Shown: positions 14,733 to 23,467 of the stretch, piece after piece | How the letters are laid out: each line of letters begins with the position of its first letter | How positions within the stretch are numbered: the first letter of the stretch is position 1 | DNA from: an uncultured Eubacteriales bacterium | Lineage (GTDB): Bacteria > Bacillota > Clostridia > Saccharofermentanales > UBA5734 | Assembly: GCA_903835065.1 (NCBI GenBank) | Contig: CAILLO010000028.1 | Coordinates: 42,471 to 106,470 of the forward strand | Length of the DNA stretch: 64,000 nucleotides | Direction of reading: 5' to 3' | Position numbers and translations under genes: made by a program | Notes under the pieces: model-generated | The model's database searches: none | Told to the model about the DNA's origin: nothing | What the model saw: the letters and a program-made list of their open reading frames with translations, nothing else

Positions 14733-16518
14733 TCCTGCGTTCCTCCTTCACGATCGCGACCGGCTTGCACACCTGCAGGCACACGCCGCATCCGACGCAC
14801 TGCGCCGGGTCGATCCGCACCTTGTTCGTCGCCGCGTCGTACACCAGCGAGGAGCAGCCGGTGCGCAGGCACATCCTGCACCCGATGCAGGTCTCCTCGA
14901 TCACGCGGCACTGGGCCTTGAAGATGGTGGGAAACTCGGTCTTGTCGGCTTCGGTGAACTTCTTCAGAACGCAGGGCCAGCGGGTGATGATCACGGACGG
15001 CTCGTCGAGCGAGAACGCCCAATCGAAGGCGTTCTTCACAGCGGTCAGATCGTTGGGGTCGATCGACACGACGTGCTCGATGCCGATCGCCCGGACCAGC
15101 GCCTCGATGTCGACTACCTTCGTCGGCTTGCCCTGCAGGGTGAAGCCCGTGCCGGGGTTCTGCTGGTGGCCGGTCATGCCCGTGATCCGGTTGTCGAGGA
15201 TCACGTTGACCGTCCGGCTGCCGTTGTAGATCACGTCGAGCAGCGAGTTGAAGCCCGTGTGGAAGAACGTGGAGTCGCCCATGACGGACAGGACGCGGCG
15301 CTTGTCGTCCGGAATCATGTCGAGGACCTGCTGGAACCCGTGCCCCGAACTGATGCTCGCGCCCATGCAGACGTTGTAGTCCATCGCGTTGAACGGGTCC
15401 GAGAAGCCGAGCGTGTAGCAGCCGATGTCGCCGGCGACGATCACGTTCTTGCGCTTCCCGAGCTCGTAGAAGAAGCCTCGGTGCGGGCACCCGGCGCACA
15501 GCGACGGCGGGCGGGCCACGACGTTCTCGGCGGACGCGTCGAGGTGGGGCAGGGTCTCGCCGTACAGCGACTTGCGCAGGACGTCGGGGGTCAGCTCGCC
15601 GTACGGCGGGAAGACGTCCTTGCCGCTGCACGCGAAGCCGAGCATGCGCACGCGCTCCTCGACGATCGGGTCGTTCTCCTCGACGACGTAGATCTTCTCC
15701 ACGCCGGCGCAGAACTCGCGGATCCGCTCGTCCGGCAACGGGTTGGTGAAGCCGAGCTTCAGGTAGGAGGCCCTGTCGCCGAAGACCTCGCGGGCGAAGC
15801 GGTAGGCCGCGCCAGTCGCGACCACGCCGACCGCGCGGTCGTTCCACTCGATGTAGTTCAGCGGGGACGCGTCGGAGTACTCCAGCAGGCGGCCCATGCG
15901 GGCTTCGACCTTGACGCGCATCTTCTGAGCGAACGACGGGACGGTCATGTACTTCTGGACGTTCTTCACGAAGGGGCGGATCGGGACCTCGACGCGTCCG
16001 CCGACCTCGACGATGCCCTTGGAGTGGCAGACGCGCGTGGTCATGCGGACCAGCACGGGCGTGTCGAACTCCTCGCTGACGTCGTAGGCGACCTTCATCA
16101 TGTCGAGCGACTCCTGGCTGTCGGAGGGCTCGAGCAGCGGCACCTTGGCGAAGCGCGCGTACTGGCGGTTGTCCTGCTCGTTCTGCGAGGAGTGCTGTCC
16201 CGGCTCGTCCGCCGTGACCAGCACCATGCCGCCGTTGGTCCCGATGTAGGCCATCGTGAACAGCGGGTCCGCCGCCACGTTGACGCCGACGTGCTTCATG
16301 GCGGCCAGCGTGCGGGCGCCGGCGAAGGCACCGCCCATCGCGGCCTCGAACGCCACCTTCTCGTTGGGCGCCCATTCGGCGAGGACGTCGTCCTTGTACT
16401 CGGCGATCGTCTCGAGGATCTCGGTGCTCGGCGTCCCCGGATACGCGGAGGCGTAGCGCACCCCGGCCTCCCAGGCGCCGCGCGCCACCGCTTCGTTTCC
16501 GGTCAGAAGCATCTTCAT
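14725..16518 (-). CDS. iorA: Indolepyruvate:ferredoxin oxidoreductase, alpha subunit
   Basis: A 597-residue IorA. The pyrimidine-binding domain lies at the N-terminus (YPGTPSTEILETIAEY). The thiamine diphosphate-binding domain is in the middle to C-terminal part (VIVAGDIGCYTLGFSDP and VMGDSTFFHTG). Two [4Fe-4S] motifs are at about residues 535-590 (CIGCRMCLRTGC and CVGCGVCLQVCKP). It converts arylpyruvates, and in some organisms branched 2-oxoacids, to the acyl-CoA with two electrons passed to ferredoxin. Its ATG overlaps the ptb stop. Its genetic link to Ptb and Buk suggests the acyl-CoA is used for ATP formation. Confidence 0.96.
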   Translation of the reverse strand: MKMLLTGNEAVARGAWEAGVRYASAYPGTPSTEILETIAEYKDDVLAEWAPNEKVAFEAAMGGAFAGARTLAAMKHVGVNVAADPLFTMAYIGTNGGMVLVTADEPGQHSSQNEQDNRQYARFAKVPLLEPSDSQESLDMMKVAYDVSEEFDTPVLVRMTTRVCHSKGIVEVGGRVEVPIRPFVKNVQKYMTVPSFAQKMRVKVEARMGRLLEYSDASPLNYIEWNDRAVGVVATGAAYRFAREVFGDRASYLKLGFTNPLPDERIREFCAGVEKIYVVEENDPIVEERVRMLGFACSGKDVFPPYGELTPDVLRKSLYGETLPHLDASAENVVARPPSLCAGCPHRGFFYELGKRKNVIVAGDIGCYTLGFSDPFNAMDYNVCMGASISSGHGFQQVLDMIPDDKRRVLSVMGDSTFFHTGFNSLLDVIYNGSRTVNVILDNRITGMTGHQQNPGTGFTLQGKPTKVVDIEALVRAIGIEHVVSIDPNDLTAVKNAFDWAFSLDEPSVIITRWPCVLKKFTEADKTEFPTIFKAQCRVIEETCIGCRMCLRTGCSSLVYDAATNKVRIDPAQCVGCGVCLQVCKPVAIVKEERRNG

Positions 16519-17426
16519 TTCCGAACCCCCTTGTTGGCGACGAAGCAGGACATGACGATCGAGTTCATCTTGACGACGGCGTCGTCGGCGCGGGACATCA
16601 GGATGATGGGGTGCGTGGCGCCCACGATCAGCCCGCCCGCGTTGATGTTGGCGTAGTGCATCATCGACTTGCTCCAGATGTTGCCGGCCTCGACGGTCGG
16701 GAACAGGAAGACGTCGGTCTTGCCCGCGATCCGGCTCGCGATGCCCTTGTGCTTGGCGGCGTTGGCGCTGACGGCGACGTCGAGCGAGACGGGGCCCTCG
16801 ATCGTGCCGTGGAAGTCCGGGTCCGCCGTGAAGGCCTTCGCGATCTCGTCGGCCTCCACCGTCACGGGCATCTTGGGATTGACCAGCTCGTTGGCGGCCA
16901 GGATCCCGATGTAGGGGTGGTCGATGCCGAACGCCATCAGGGCGTCGATCGTGTTCCAGAGGATCTCCTTCTTCTCTTCGAGGTTCGGGCAGATGTTGAG
17001 CCCGGTGTCTGTCGCGAAGAGGAGCCGGTCGTCGCGCGGGATCTCGTAGGCGTGCAGCGTGCTGAACAGACGGCCGGTACGGAGCCCCTCCTCCTTGGCG
17101 AGCGCCGCGCGGAGGTAGAACGAGGTGTTGACGAGGCCCTTGAACAGGACCTGCGCGTCCCCCTTGCGGACCAGGAGCACGGCCTGGCGGCAGGCCTCGG
17201 CGTCGTCCGTCGCGTCGACGACGCGCATGTCGTCCGGCAGTCCGATCTTCTTCATGAGCGGCCGGATCTTCGCCTCGTCCCCGACGAGGATCGAATTCGC
17301 GAAGCCGCGGTCCAGCGCGCCCTTGACGCTCCGGAGGATCTCCTCGTCCTGGGCGACGGCCACGCTGATCGTGAGCATGGGGTGCTTCCGGACTTCGTCT
17401 TCCATCTGGCAGAAATGGCGGATCAT
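16515..17426 (-). CDS. ptb: Phosphate butyryltransferase (phosphate acyltransferase)
   Basis: A 303-residue enzyme of the phosphate acetyl/butaryl transferase family at the usual length for Ptb. The segments VLFKGLVNTSFYLRAAL, IEGPVSLDVAVS and GLIVGATHPIILMSRAD are characteristic. It exchanges CoA for phosphate on an acyl-CoA. AGGAGGT lies 3 bases before the ATG, which is tight. It lies 31 bases after buk and overlaps iorA. In this operon the acyl-CoA likely comes from IorAB (arylacetyl- or branched acyl-CoA) rather than only from butyryl-CoA. Confidence 0.95.
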   Translation of the reverse strand: MIRHFCQMEDEVRKHPMLTISVAVAQDEEILRSVKGALDRGFANSILVGDEAKIRPLMKKIGLPDDMRVVDATDDAEACRQAVLLVRKGDAQVLFKGLVNTSFYLRAALAKEEGLRTGRLFSTLHAYEIPRDDRLLFATDTGLNICPNLEEKKEILWNTIDALMAFGIDHPYIGILAANELVNPKMPVTVEADEIAKAFTADPDFHGTIEGPVSLDVAVSANAAKHKGIASRIAGKTDVFLFPTVEAGNIWSKSMMHYANINAGGLIVGATHPIILMSRADDAVVKMNSIVMSCFVANKGVRK

Positions 17427-17457
17427 GGTACCTCCTGGACTCTTCTGCGGGATCTTC

Positions 17458-18519
17458 TCAGTATTCCTTCGTCTTCTCTTCGCCGCGCAGGACCCGGAGG
17501 GCCCCCGCCGCGAGCGATTCCATCTCTTCCTCGCCCGGGTACAGGGCGACCGGACCGAGGAAGGAAATGCGTTCCGTGATATCGCGGACCAGGGATTCCG
17601 AGCGGGCGAGCCCGCCCGTCAGGGCGATCCGGTCGATCCTTCCCCGGAGAACGGTCGCCATGGCGCCGACTTCCTTGGCGGTCTGGTAGGCCATCACCTC
17701 GAGGACCAGCGCGGCCAGCGCGTCGCCGGCGTCGGCACGGGCCTTCGCCTCGCGCGCGTCCCGCGTGCCGAGGTAGGCGAACATGCCGCCTTCTCCGGCG
17801 ACCCGCTTCTGCATCTCCTTCTGCGAGTACTTCCCGGAGTAGCAGAGTTTCGCGAGGGCCTGGGAGGGAAGGGAGCCGCACCGGTCGGGCGAGAACGGAC
17901 CTTCCTCTGCCGCGTCGTTGACGTCGACCATGCGGCCGTGGCGGTGCGCCGTCACGGAGATCCCGGTGCCGAGGTGCACGACGATCATATCGACCTCGTC
18001 GTAGCGCTTCCCCATATCGGTCGCGGCACGGCGCGCGACGGCCTTGCAGTTGAGAGCGTGCGAGCGGCTCAGGCGCGGCAGGTCGGGCATGCCGGACAGG
18101 CGCGCGACGGGTTCGAACTCGTCGACGACCACCGGGTCGACGACGTAGGCCGGCACGCCGGCTTCGGCGGCCAAGGCGGACGCGAGCTGGGCCCCGAGGT
18201 TGGAGGCGTGGAGGCCGAACCGGGCGGTGCGGACGTCCTCGAGCATCGCCTCGTCGACGAGGTAGGTGCCGCCGGCGACGGGTTTCAGCAGCCCGCCGCG
18301 GCCGACGACCGCGGAGAGGGACGCGACGGCGACGCCGGCTTCGCGCAGGGCGCGCTCGACGAGGGAGCGGCGGTAAGGGAGCTGGTCCTGCAGGCCGTCG
18401 GACGGCGCGAGGTCGTCCCCCAGATGCTCGATCGTCCGTTTCAGGACGACCGACTCGTCGTCGAAGACGGCGATTTTGGTAGAGGTGGCACCGGGGTTGA
18501 TGGCGAGCACTCGATACAT
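17458..18519 (-). CDS. buk: Butyrate kinase (short/branched acyl kinase)
   Basis: A 353-residue ASKHA-fold kinase. The N-terminal phosphate loop is in LAINPGATSTKIAVF, IVVHLGTGISVTAHRHG is the second phosphate-binding motif, and IALTGGLARSE the adenosine motif. Length and motifs fit butyrate kinase rather than acetate kinase (about 400 residues). It forms ATP and the free acid from acyl phosphate. The track ORF runs far upstream; ATG 18519 with GAGGAGG is the start. First gene of the operon. Confidence 0.95.
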   Translation of the reverse strand: MYRVLAINPGATSTKIAVFDDESVVLKRTIEHLGDDLAPSDGLQDQLPYRRSLVERALREAGVAVASLSAVVGRGGLLKPVAGGTYLVDEAMLEDVRTARFGLHASNLGAQLASALAAEAGVPAYVVDPVVVDEFEPVARLSGMPDLPRLSRSHALNCKAVARRAATDMGKRYDEVDMIVVHLGTGISVTAHRHGRMVDVNDAAEEGPFSPDRCGSLPSQALAKLCYSGKYSQKEMQKRVAGEGGMFAYLGTRDAREAKARADAGDALAALVLEVMAYQTAKEVGAMATVLRGRIDRIALTGGLARSESLVRDITERISFLGPVALYPGEEEMESLAAGALRVLRGEEKTKEY

Positions 18520-18564
18520 GCGTCCTCCTCGGAGCGGAATGGCGTGGAAGGGCTCTATCCGTTC

Positions 18565-18593
18565 AGCATAACCGTCGAGGGGGGGTGTGTAAA
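18565..18593 (-). promoter_or_regulatory. Promoter of the buk-ptb-iorAB operon
   Basis: TTTACA (18588-18593) and TATGCT (18565-18570) are exactly 17 bases apart on the minus strand. Transcription would start about 40 bases before the buk ATG. Confidence 0.65.
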
Positions 18594-18673
18594 ATACCCA
18601 ATTGGCGATGGCATAGAGTTGACGCACTGTCCGGGGCAGCTGACGATGGGGCGACGCGCCGCCCGTCCGCGGA

Positions 18674-19963
18674 CTACGCCAGGTGGAATGCGACGTCGAT
18701 GTCGCGGATCTCCTGGTCGGCGATGTGCACGATGCGACCGAGACCGGTCGACGCGAGGATCGAGCGGGCGGTGAACTCGGCGACCTCGAGACGGTCGAAG
18801 GCATTCAGCAGGCTGCTTCCCGTCACGATCACGCAGTCGTTCTCGCACAGCAGGACAGGGTGGCGCGCCGACAGGCGATCGGCCGTGCCCGCGGGGTCGA
18901 GGAAGCTCGCGCCGAACGGGACGCGGACCGCCTCGCGCAGCAGGATGTAGCTCTCGGGGATCGTGCGGGCGTCGAAGCCGGCGTCGGTCACGAGGAAGGC
19001 CATCATGTGCGGCGGGTGCGCGACGAGGACCGACTGGACGTCGGGGTGCCGCGCGTAGATCTCCTCGTGGAGCCGCGCGGAGCGGCTGGGCTTCTTGCCC
19101 GCCTCCTTGTGCCCTTCGCGGACCCGCACGAGGTCCTCGACGTCGAGGTACATCCGGTCGAGACCGAACGGCGTGATCACGAAGGAGCCGTCCGCGAGCC
19201 GCGCCGAGTAGGTGCCCTGGGTGCTCCTGAACAGGTTCTGCTCGTAGGAGCGGTGGATCAGCTTCACGAGGTCGCGGCGGACCGCGTTCTCCTCGCTCGA
19301 GTGGGAGACGGGCGTGAAGTCGGGCAGGTCGGCGAAGTTCATCTTGTCGGAGTTCTCGATCTGCTCGTCGGACAGCGTGCGGACCCGGCCGACCTTGAGG
19401 GCGTTGATCTCGAGCAGCGCGCAGGACTCGAGGGTCTCGAAGGCCATGAAGGCCTGGAAGATGTCCTTCGCGCCGATCACGACGCCGTGGTTCTCGAGCA
19501 CGACGACGTTGCAGCCCCGGTCGAATTCCGCGGCGATGTTCCCGCCGAGCAGGCGGCTGCCGGGCAGCGCGTAGGGGGCCAGCGCGACCTCCCCGCACAC
19601 GAGCTTCATGTTGGGGATCAGGTTGACCTCGGGCAGGCGGCGCACGATGCTGAAGGCCACGAGGGAGGGCGAATGCGCGTGCAGCACGGCCTTGATGTCG
19701 GGGCGGCGTTCGTAGACGGAGCGGTGGAACGGGTGCTCGGAGGAGGGCTTGTGCCGGCCGACGAAGGTGCCGTCGGGCAGGATGCGCATGATGTCGTCGC
19801 GCGTCAGCAAGCCCTTGTCGATGCCGCTCGGCGTGATCCAGATATCACCGTTCTCGTCCCGGATCGACAGATTGCCGCCGGACGTGGTCGTCATCCCGCG
19901 GTAGTAGATGCGGTGCATCATCATGACCAGCTGGTCGGCCGGGTGCAGCAGTTCGAATCTCAT
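18674..19963 (-). CDS. Tandem class II aldolase/adducin-domain protein
   Basis: A 429-residue protein with two class II aldolase domains in a row. The first (about 1-215) has the full metal site: the Glu in SSEHPFH, HAH in AVLHAHSP, and His in VLENHGVVIGAKD. The second (about 220-429) keeps the fold (SARLHEEIYARHPDVQSVLV) but has only one His in VAHPPH, and ENDCVI replaces ENHG, so it is probably inactive or regulatory. Family members cleave sugar phosphates such as fuculose-1-phosphate or epimerise ribulose-5-phosphate. ATG 19963 has GGGGAGG. It is co-directional with the MBL-fold and xylA genes, suggesting pentose or deoxysugar use. Confidence 0.87.
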   Translation of the reverse strand: MRFELLHPADQLVMMMHRIYYRGMTTTSGGNLSIRDENGDIWITPSGIDKGLLTRDDIMRILPDGTFVGRHKPSSEHPFHRSVYERRPDIKAVLHAHSPSLVAFSIVRRLPEVNLIPNMKLVCGEVALAPYALPGSRLLGGNIAAEFDRGCNVVVLENHGVVIGAKDIFQAFMAFETLESCALLEINALKVGRVRTLSDEQIENSDKMNFADLPDFTPVSHSSEENAVRRDLVKLIHRSYEQNLFRSTQGTYSARLADGSFVITPFGLDRMYLDVEDLVRVREGHKEAGKKPSRSARLHEEIYARHPDVQSVLVAHPPHMMAFLVTDAGFDARTIPESYILLREAVRVPFGASFLDPAGTADRLSARHPVLLCENDCVIVTGSSLLNAFDRLEVAEFTARSILASTGLGRIVHIADQEIRDIDVAFHLA

Positions 19964-20014
19964 GGCGGGTCCTCCCCTTCGCTTCCCATCGTACAACGGC
20001 CGCGCGGAGGCGCG

Positions 20015-20836
20015 TCAGCGGATCCGGTCGGGGTCGTACACGAGGTTGCCGAGCCCGCCGTCGGCGCGGCGACCGGTCCGGCCCATCGCCTTCGCGACCG
20101 GGTGCACCTGCCCCATGAATTCGAACGGGTAGTCGTCCGTGCGCCCGGCCAGCAGGTCGTCGCAGACGTCGATGCAGCTCTCGAGGAGGGCCTTGGGGAG
20201 CGCGCCGAGGATGTGCGACAGCAGCGCCTCGTCGTAGAGCGCGTCGTAGCCGCGCAGTCCGACGAGCGTCGCGCGGTAGTCGGCCACCGTCGAGCTGTCC
20301 GAGTCGAACAGGAATACGAACGGGTTGCAGCCGTCTCCGAAGAGCAGCTTGCGGTCCTCTCGGAACAGGATGCCGGTCATTCCCTGCGTATGGCCCGGCA
20401 GGGCGACCGCCTCGAGCGTCGTGCCGCCGAGGTCGAACACCGCGCCGTGCACGAGCGGGCGCCAGTCGACCGTATGCTCCGGCGCGAGGTCGGCGTCGCC
20501 CAGGCGGTCGACGGCGTCGCCCAGGAAGATCCGCGCGTAGTCCTTCGTGAAGGCGCGCGAGACGTGGCGGTCTACGAGGTCGCGGTCGGCGTCCGCGAGG
20601 TACGCGGATCCGAACCAGGAGACACCGCCCGCGTGGTCGGCATGCCCGTGCGTCACGAGCACGGTCAGGGGCAGCGACGTCAGCGTCGAGACGAAGGCCG
20701 CGAGGTCGCCGATTCCGGTGCCGGTGTCGACGAGGGCGGCGCGGTCGCGCCCCTCCGCGAGATACATGTGGACGTTGGTGACGTCGGTGATCCGGCGCAG
20801 CGAATCCGTGACGCGTTCGACCTTGAAGAATTCCAT
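20015..20836 (-). CDS. Metallo-beta-lactamase-fold hydrolase
   Basis: A 273-residue MBL-fold protein. The zinc motif LVTHGHADHAGG is at about residue 60, with further ligands in ALPGHTQGM and FGDGCNP, so both zinc sites look complete. The family hydrolyses thioesters, lactones or phosphodiesters. The substrate cannot be told. GAGGAGG precedes the ATG. It lies between the tandem aldolase and xylA, possibly in one operon, which hints at a sugar lactone or thioester substrate. Confidence 0.87.
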   Translation of the reverse strand: MEFFKVERVTDSLRRITDVTNVHMYLAEGRDRAALVDTGTGIGDLAAFVSTLTSLPLTVLVTHGHADHAGGVSWFGSAYLADADRDLVDRHVSRAFTKDYARIFLGDAVDRLGDADLAPEHTVDWRPLVHGAVFDLGGTTLEAVALPGHTQGMTGILFREDRKLLFGDGCNPFVFLFDSDSSTVADYRATLVGLRGYDALYDEALLSHILGALPKALLESCIDVCDDLLAGRTDDYPFEFMGQVHPVAKAMGRTGRRADGGLGNLVYDPDRIR

Positions 20837-20920
20837 GGCGGCTCCTCCTCGAATCGGATATGCGGAACATCCAGTCCATCGTACCGCTCTTCGGCGCCCG
20901 CGTCACCGGGTAACGCGGAA

Positions 20921-20950
20921 GGACCCCCGGAGCGTCGGCTCCGGAGGTCC
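20921..20950 (-). terminator. Hairpin between xylA and the MBL-fold gene
   Basis: A 13-bp stem with one mismatch (GGACCCCCGGAGC / GCTCCGGAGGTCC, loop GTCG). No T run follows on either strand, so it may be a partial terminator or an RNA-stabilising hairpin after xylA. The rest of the 183-base gap shows nothing beyond the ribosome binding site of the next gene. Confidence 0.5.
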
Positions 20951-21019
20951 ATGCAGGGATGCAGGGCGATGGGGCGGCGCTTCGGCGGGATGAACCGCGA
21001 TCCGCGCCAGCGCCCTCCC

Positions 21020-22339
21020 CTACCCTTCGGTCAGGTAGGCGTTGAGCAGCGACTCGAGCCACTCCTGGCGGCCGGAGACGTTGCGCACCTGGTCGTGTTC
21101 GAGCGCGTAGGCCTCGAGCTCCTTGAAGCCGACCCTGCCGTCGAGGATCTCCTTGCCGATGCCCTTCGTCCAGCTGTCGTAGCGCTTCGCCACGAAGGCG
21201 TCGAGCTTCCCGTCCTGCTGGATGCGGTACGCCGTGCGCAGGCCCTTCGCGAAGGCGTCCATGCCGGCGATGTGGCCGAGAAAGAGGTCGACGGGCTCGA
21301 ACGAGCCGCGGCGCACCTTGGCGTCGAAGTTGAGGCCGCCCTTCTTGAATCCGCCGTCCTTGAGGACCTCGAGCATCGCGAGCGTGGTGTCGTAGAGGTT
21401 GGTCGGGAACTGGTCCGTGTCCCAGCCGAGCATCGGGTCGCCCTGGTTGGCGTCGATGCTGCCGAGCATGCCGTTGAGGCGGGCGACGGCCAGGTCGTGC
21501 TGGAAGGTGTGGGCGGCAAGCGTCGCGTGGTTCGCTTCGATGTTGAGCTTGAAGTACTTGTCGAGGCCGTACTTCGTCAGGAACCCGACGACCGTGGCGG
21601 CGTCGAAATCGTACTGGTGCTTGGTGGGTTCCTTGGGCTTGGGCTCGATCAGGAACTGCCCGGTGAAGCCGATCTCCTTGGCATAGTCGACGGCCAAGCG
21701 CAGGAAGCGCGCCAGGTTGTCGAGTTCGAGCCCCATGTCGGTGTTGAGCAACGTCTCGTAGCCCTCGCGGCCACCCCAGAAGACATAGTTCTGGCCGCCG
21801 AGCTCCTTCGTCACTTCCATCGCCTTCTTGACCTGGGCGGCGGCGAATGCGAAGACGTCGGCGTTGGGGGAGGTCGAGGCGCCGTGGACGAAGCGCGGGT
21901 GGCTGAAGGCGTTGGTCGTGCCCCAGAGGAGCTTGACGTCGCTGTCCTTCATGAGGTCCTTGGTGTAGCGGACGATCGCGTCGAGGTTGCAGTTGGTCTG
22001 GGACAAGGTGTCGGCTTCCGGCGCGATGTCGCGGTCGTGGAAGCAGAAGAACGGCGCGCCGAGCTTGCCGCACAGTTCGAAGTTGGCCTCCATCTTGGAC
22101 TTCGCGAGGTCGAGCGGGTCGGTGACGTCGTGCCAGGGGCGGATCGCGGTGCCGCGGCCGAACGGGTCGGACCCTTCCGCCTGGTACGTGTGCCAGAAGG
22201 CCACGGCGAAGCGGAGGTGCTCCCGCATCGTCTTGCCGCCGATCTTCTCATCGGCCTTGTAGAACCGGAAGGCGAGAGGGTTGTCGGTCTTCGGGCCCTC
22301 GTACGGGATCTTCGGGACATCGGGGAAATACGTGCGCAT
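21020..22339 (-). CDS. xylA: Xylose isomerase
   Basis: A 439-residue group II xylose isomerase. The catalytic His is in [12 protein letters not shown] (about residue 101), and the metal ligands are in [35 protein letters not shown] and [17 protein letters not shown]. It converts D-xylose to D-xylulose, or glucose to fructose. No xylulokinase is adjacent, so the kinase must be elsewhere or the enzyme serves another aldose. It has its own AT-rich upstream region with an AAGGAGG ribosome binding site. Confidence 0.97.
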   Translation of the reverse strand: MRTYFPDVPKIPYEGPKTDNPLAFRFYKADEKIGGKTMREHLRFAVAFWHTYQAEGSDPFGRGTAIRPWHDVTDPLDLAKSKMEANFELCGKLGAPFFCFHDRDIAPEADTLSQTNCNLDAIVRYTKDLMKDSDVKLLWGTTNAFSHPRFVHGASTSPNADVFAFAAAQVKKAMEVTKELGGQNYVFWGGREGYETLLNTDMGLELDNLARFLRLAVDYAKEIGFTGQFLIEPKPKEPTKHQYDFDAATVVGFLTKYGLDKYFKLNIEANHATLAAHTFQHDLAVARLNGMLGSIDANQGDPMLGWDTDQFPTNLYDTTLAMLEVLKDGGFKKGGLNFDAKVRRGSFEPVDLFLGHIAGMDAFAKGLRTAYRIQQDGKLDAFVAKRYDSWTKGIGKEILDGRVGFKELEAYALEHDQVRNVSGRQEWLESLLNAYLTEG

Positions 22340-22389
22340 GGGGAACCTCCTTGCGGCGGGGTCGGCCGCTGACGGGCGGATGTCATGGC

Positions 22390-22408
22390 ACTATATTAAA
22401 TGAATTTA
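22390..22408 (-). promoter_or_regulatory. xylA -10 element and AT-rich palindrome
   Basis: TATAGT (22390-22395) is immediately preceded on the minus strand by the palindrome TAAATTCATTTA (22397-22408) in an otherwise GC-rich region. No -35 is found at normal spacing. The palindrome would be placed to block RNA polymerase, or the promoter may need an activator. A sugar-responsive regulator is likely. Confidence 0.5.
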
Positions 22409-22444
22409 CAAAGTTTGGGAAGGGGGGAATCGAGGTCGCGGTCG

Positions 22445-23467
22445 TCAGCAGATCCGGGGCAGGCCCTCGCCGGACAGCGCCTCGACGAAGCGCGTGGTGC
22501 CGAGGGCGGTGCGCATGCGCACGCCGGGGCGCTCCTCGAAGCACCCGACGCGGACGGCGCCGGCGGACAGCGGGTGCGAGCGCAGCGCCGCGAGCGCCTT
22601 CTCCTCGTCCGCCGCGGGGACGACGGCGACGAAGCGGCCCTCGCAACCCATGACCATCGGGTCGAGGCCGAGCAGGTCGCACAGCGCGCGGACCTCGGGG
22701 CGGACGGGAATCGATGCCTCGTCGAACAGCAGGCCGCAGCGCGAGGACGCGGCGATCTCGCCCGAGATCGTCGCCAGGCCGCCGCGGGTGACATCGCGCA
22801 TCGCGCGCACGTCGACGCCGCTCGCCAACAGGGCGTCCACGGGGCCGACCAGCGGGGCGCAGTCGCTCGGGACGGGCAGGTCCATTCCGCTGCGCGCCGC
22901 CAGGATGCAGGCGTGGTGGTCTCCGACGGGTCCCGAGACGAGCAGGACGTCGCCGGGGCGCGCGCAGGCGGCGGAGGGCGCGGGGCGACCGGGCTCGCGG
23001 ACGCCGAGGCCGCTGGTCGTGATATAGAGGCCGGGCGTTCCGGCGCGGGCGCCGATCACCTTGGTGTCGCCGGCGACGATGCGGACATCTGCCTCCCGAG
23101 CGGTCCGGGCCATCCCGTCGACCACCTCCTCGAGGTCTGCGACCGGCAGGCCCTCCTCGAGGATGAAGGCGGCCGTCAGCCAGAGGGGGCGGGCCCCCAT
23201 CATGAGCAGGTCGTTGACGGTGCCGCACACGGCGAGGCTCCCGATGGTGCCGCCGAGGAACCTGTAGGGGGTCACGACGAACGAGTCGGTCGTGAAGGCC
23301 AGTTCGGAGCCGGCGGCGCCCGGGACGGGCAGGACCGCGGCGTCCTCCATGCGGGCGAGGACGTCGTTCGACAAGCGGCTCGCGAACAGCTCCCCGATCA
23401 GCGCCGCGGACTCCTGGCCGCCTGCGCCGTGGACCATCCGGATCGCGTCGTCCCGCCGCGCGCTCAC
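22445..23467 (-). CDS. hypE: Hydrogenase maturation protein HypE
   Basis: A 340-residue HypE of the AIR-synthase/PurM-like superfamily. It dehydrates the carbamoylated C-terminal Cys to a thiocyanate that supplies the cyanide ligands of the [NiFe] site. The ATP-binding N-terminal part (HGAGGQESAALIGELF) is present and the protein ends in PRIC, the required C-terminal Cys. GTG 23467 overlaps the hypD stop (GTGA), with GAAGGG upstream. The track's longer ORF is wrong at the N-terminus. Confidence 0.96.
   Translation of the reverse strand: MSARRDDAIRMVHGAGGQESAALIGELFASRLSNDVLARMEDAAVLPVPGAAGSELAFTTDSFVVTPYRFLGGTIGSLAVCGTVNDLLMMGARPLWLTAAFILEEGLPVADLEEVVDGMARTAREADVRIVAGDTKVIGARAGTPGLYITTSGLGVREPGRPAPSAACARPGDVLLVSGPVGDHHACILAARSGMDLPVPSDCAPLVGPVDALLASGVDVRAMRDVTRGGLATISGEIAASSRCGLLFDEASIPVRPEVRALCDLLGLDPMVMGCEGRFVAVVPAADEEKALAALRSHPLSAGAVRVGCFEERPGVRMRTALGTTRFVEALSGEGLPRIC

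Noticed and set aside
18683-22372. Long plus-strand frames opposite xylA, the MBL gene and the aldolase
   Set aside because: They are rich in Asp, Glu, Val and Arg with no recognisable domains, lack ribosome binding sites, and mirror well-supported minus-strand genes. Similar antisense frames opposite ech, hypF, polC and pknB were dropped for the same reason.
22445-23467. Selenophosphate synthetase (SelD) as identity for the PurM-like gene
   Set aside because: It ends in PRIC and lies after hypC and hypD, which identifies HypE. No other selenium genes or recoded TGA were seen.
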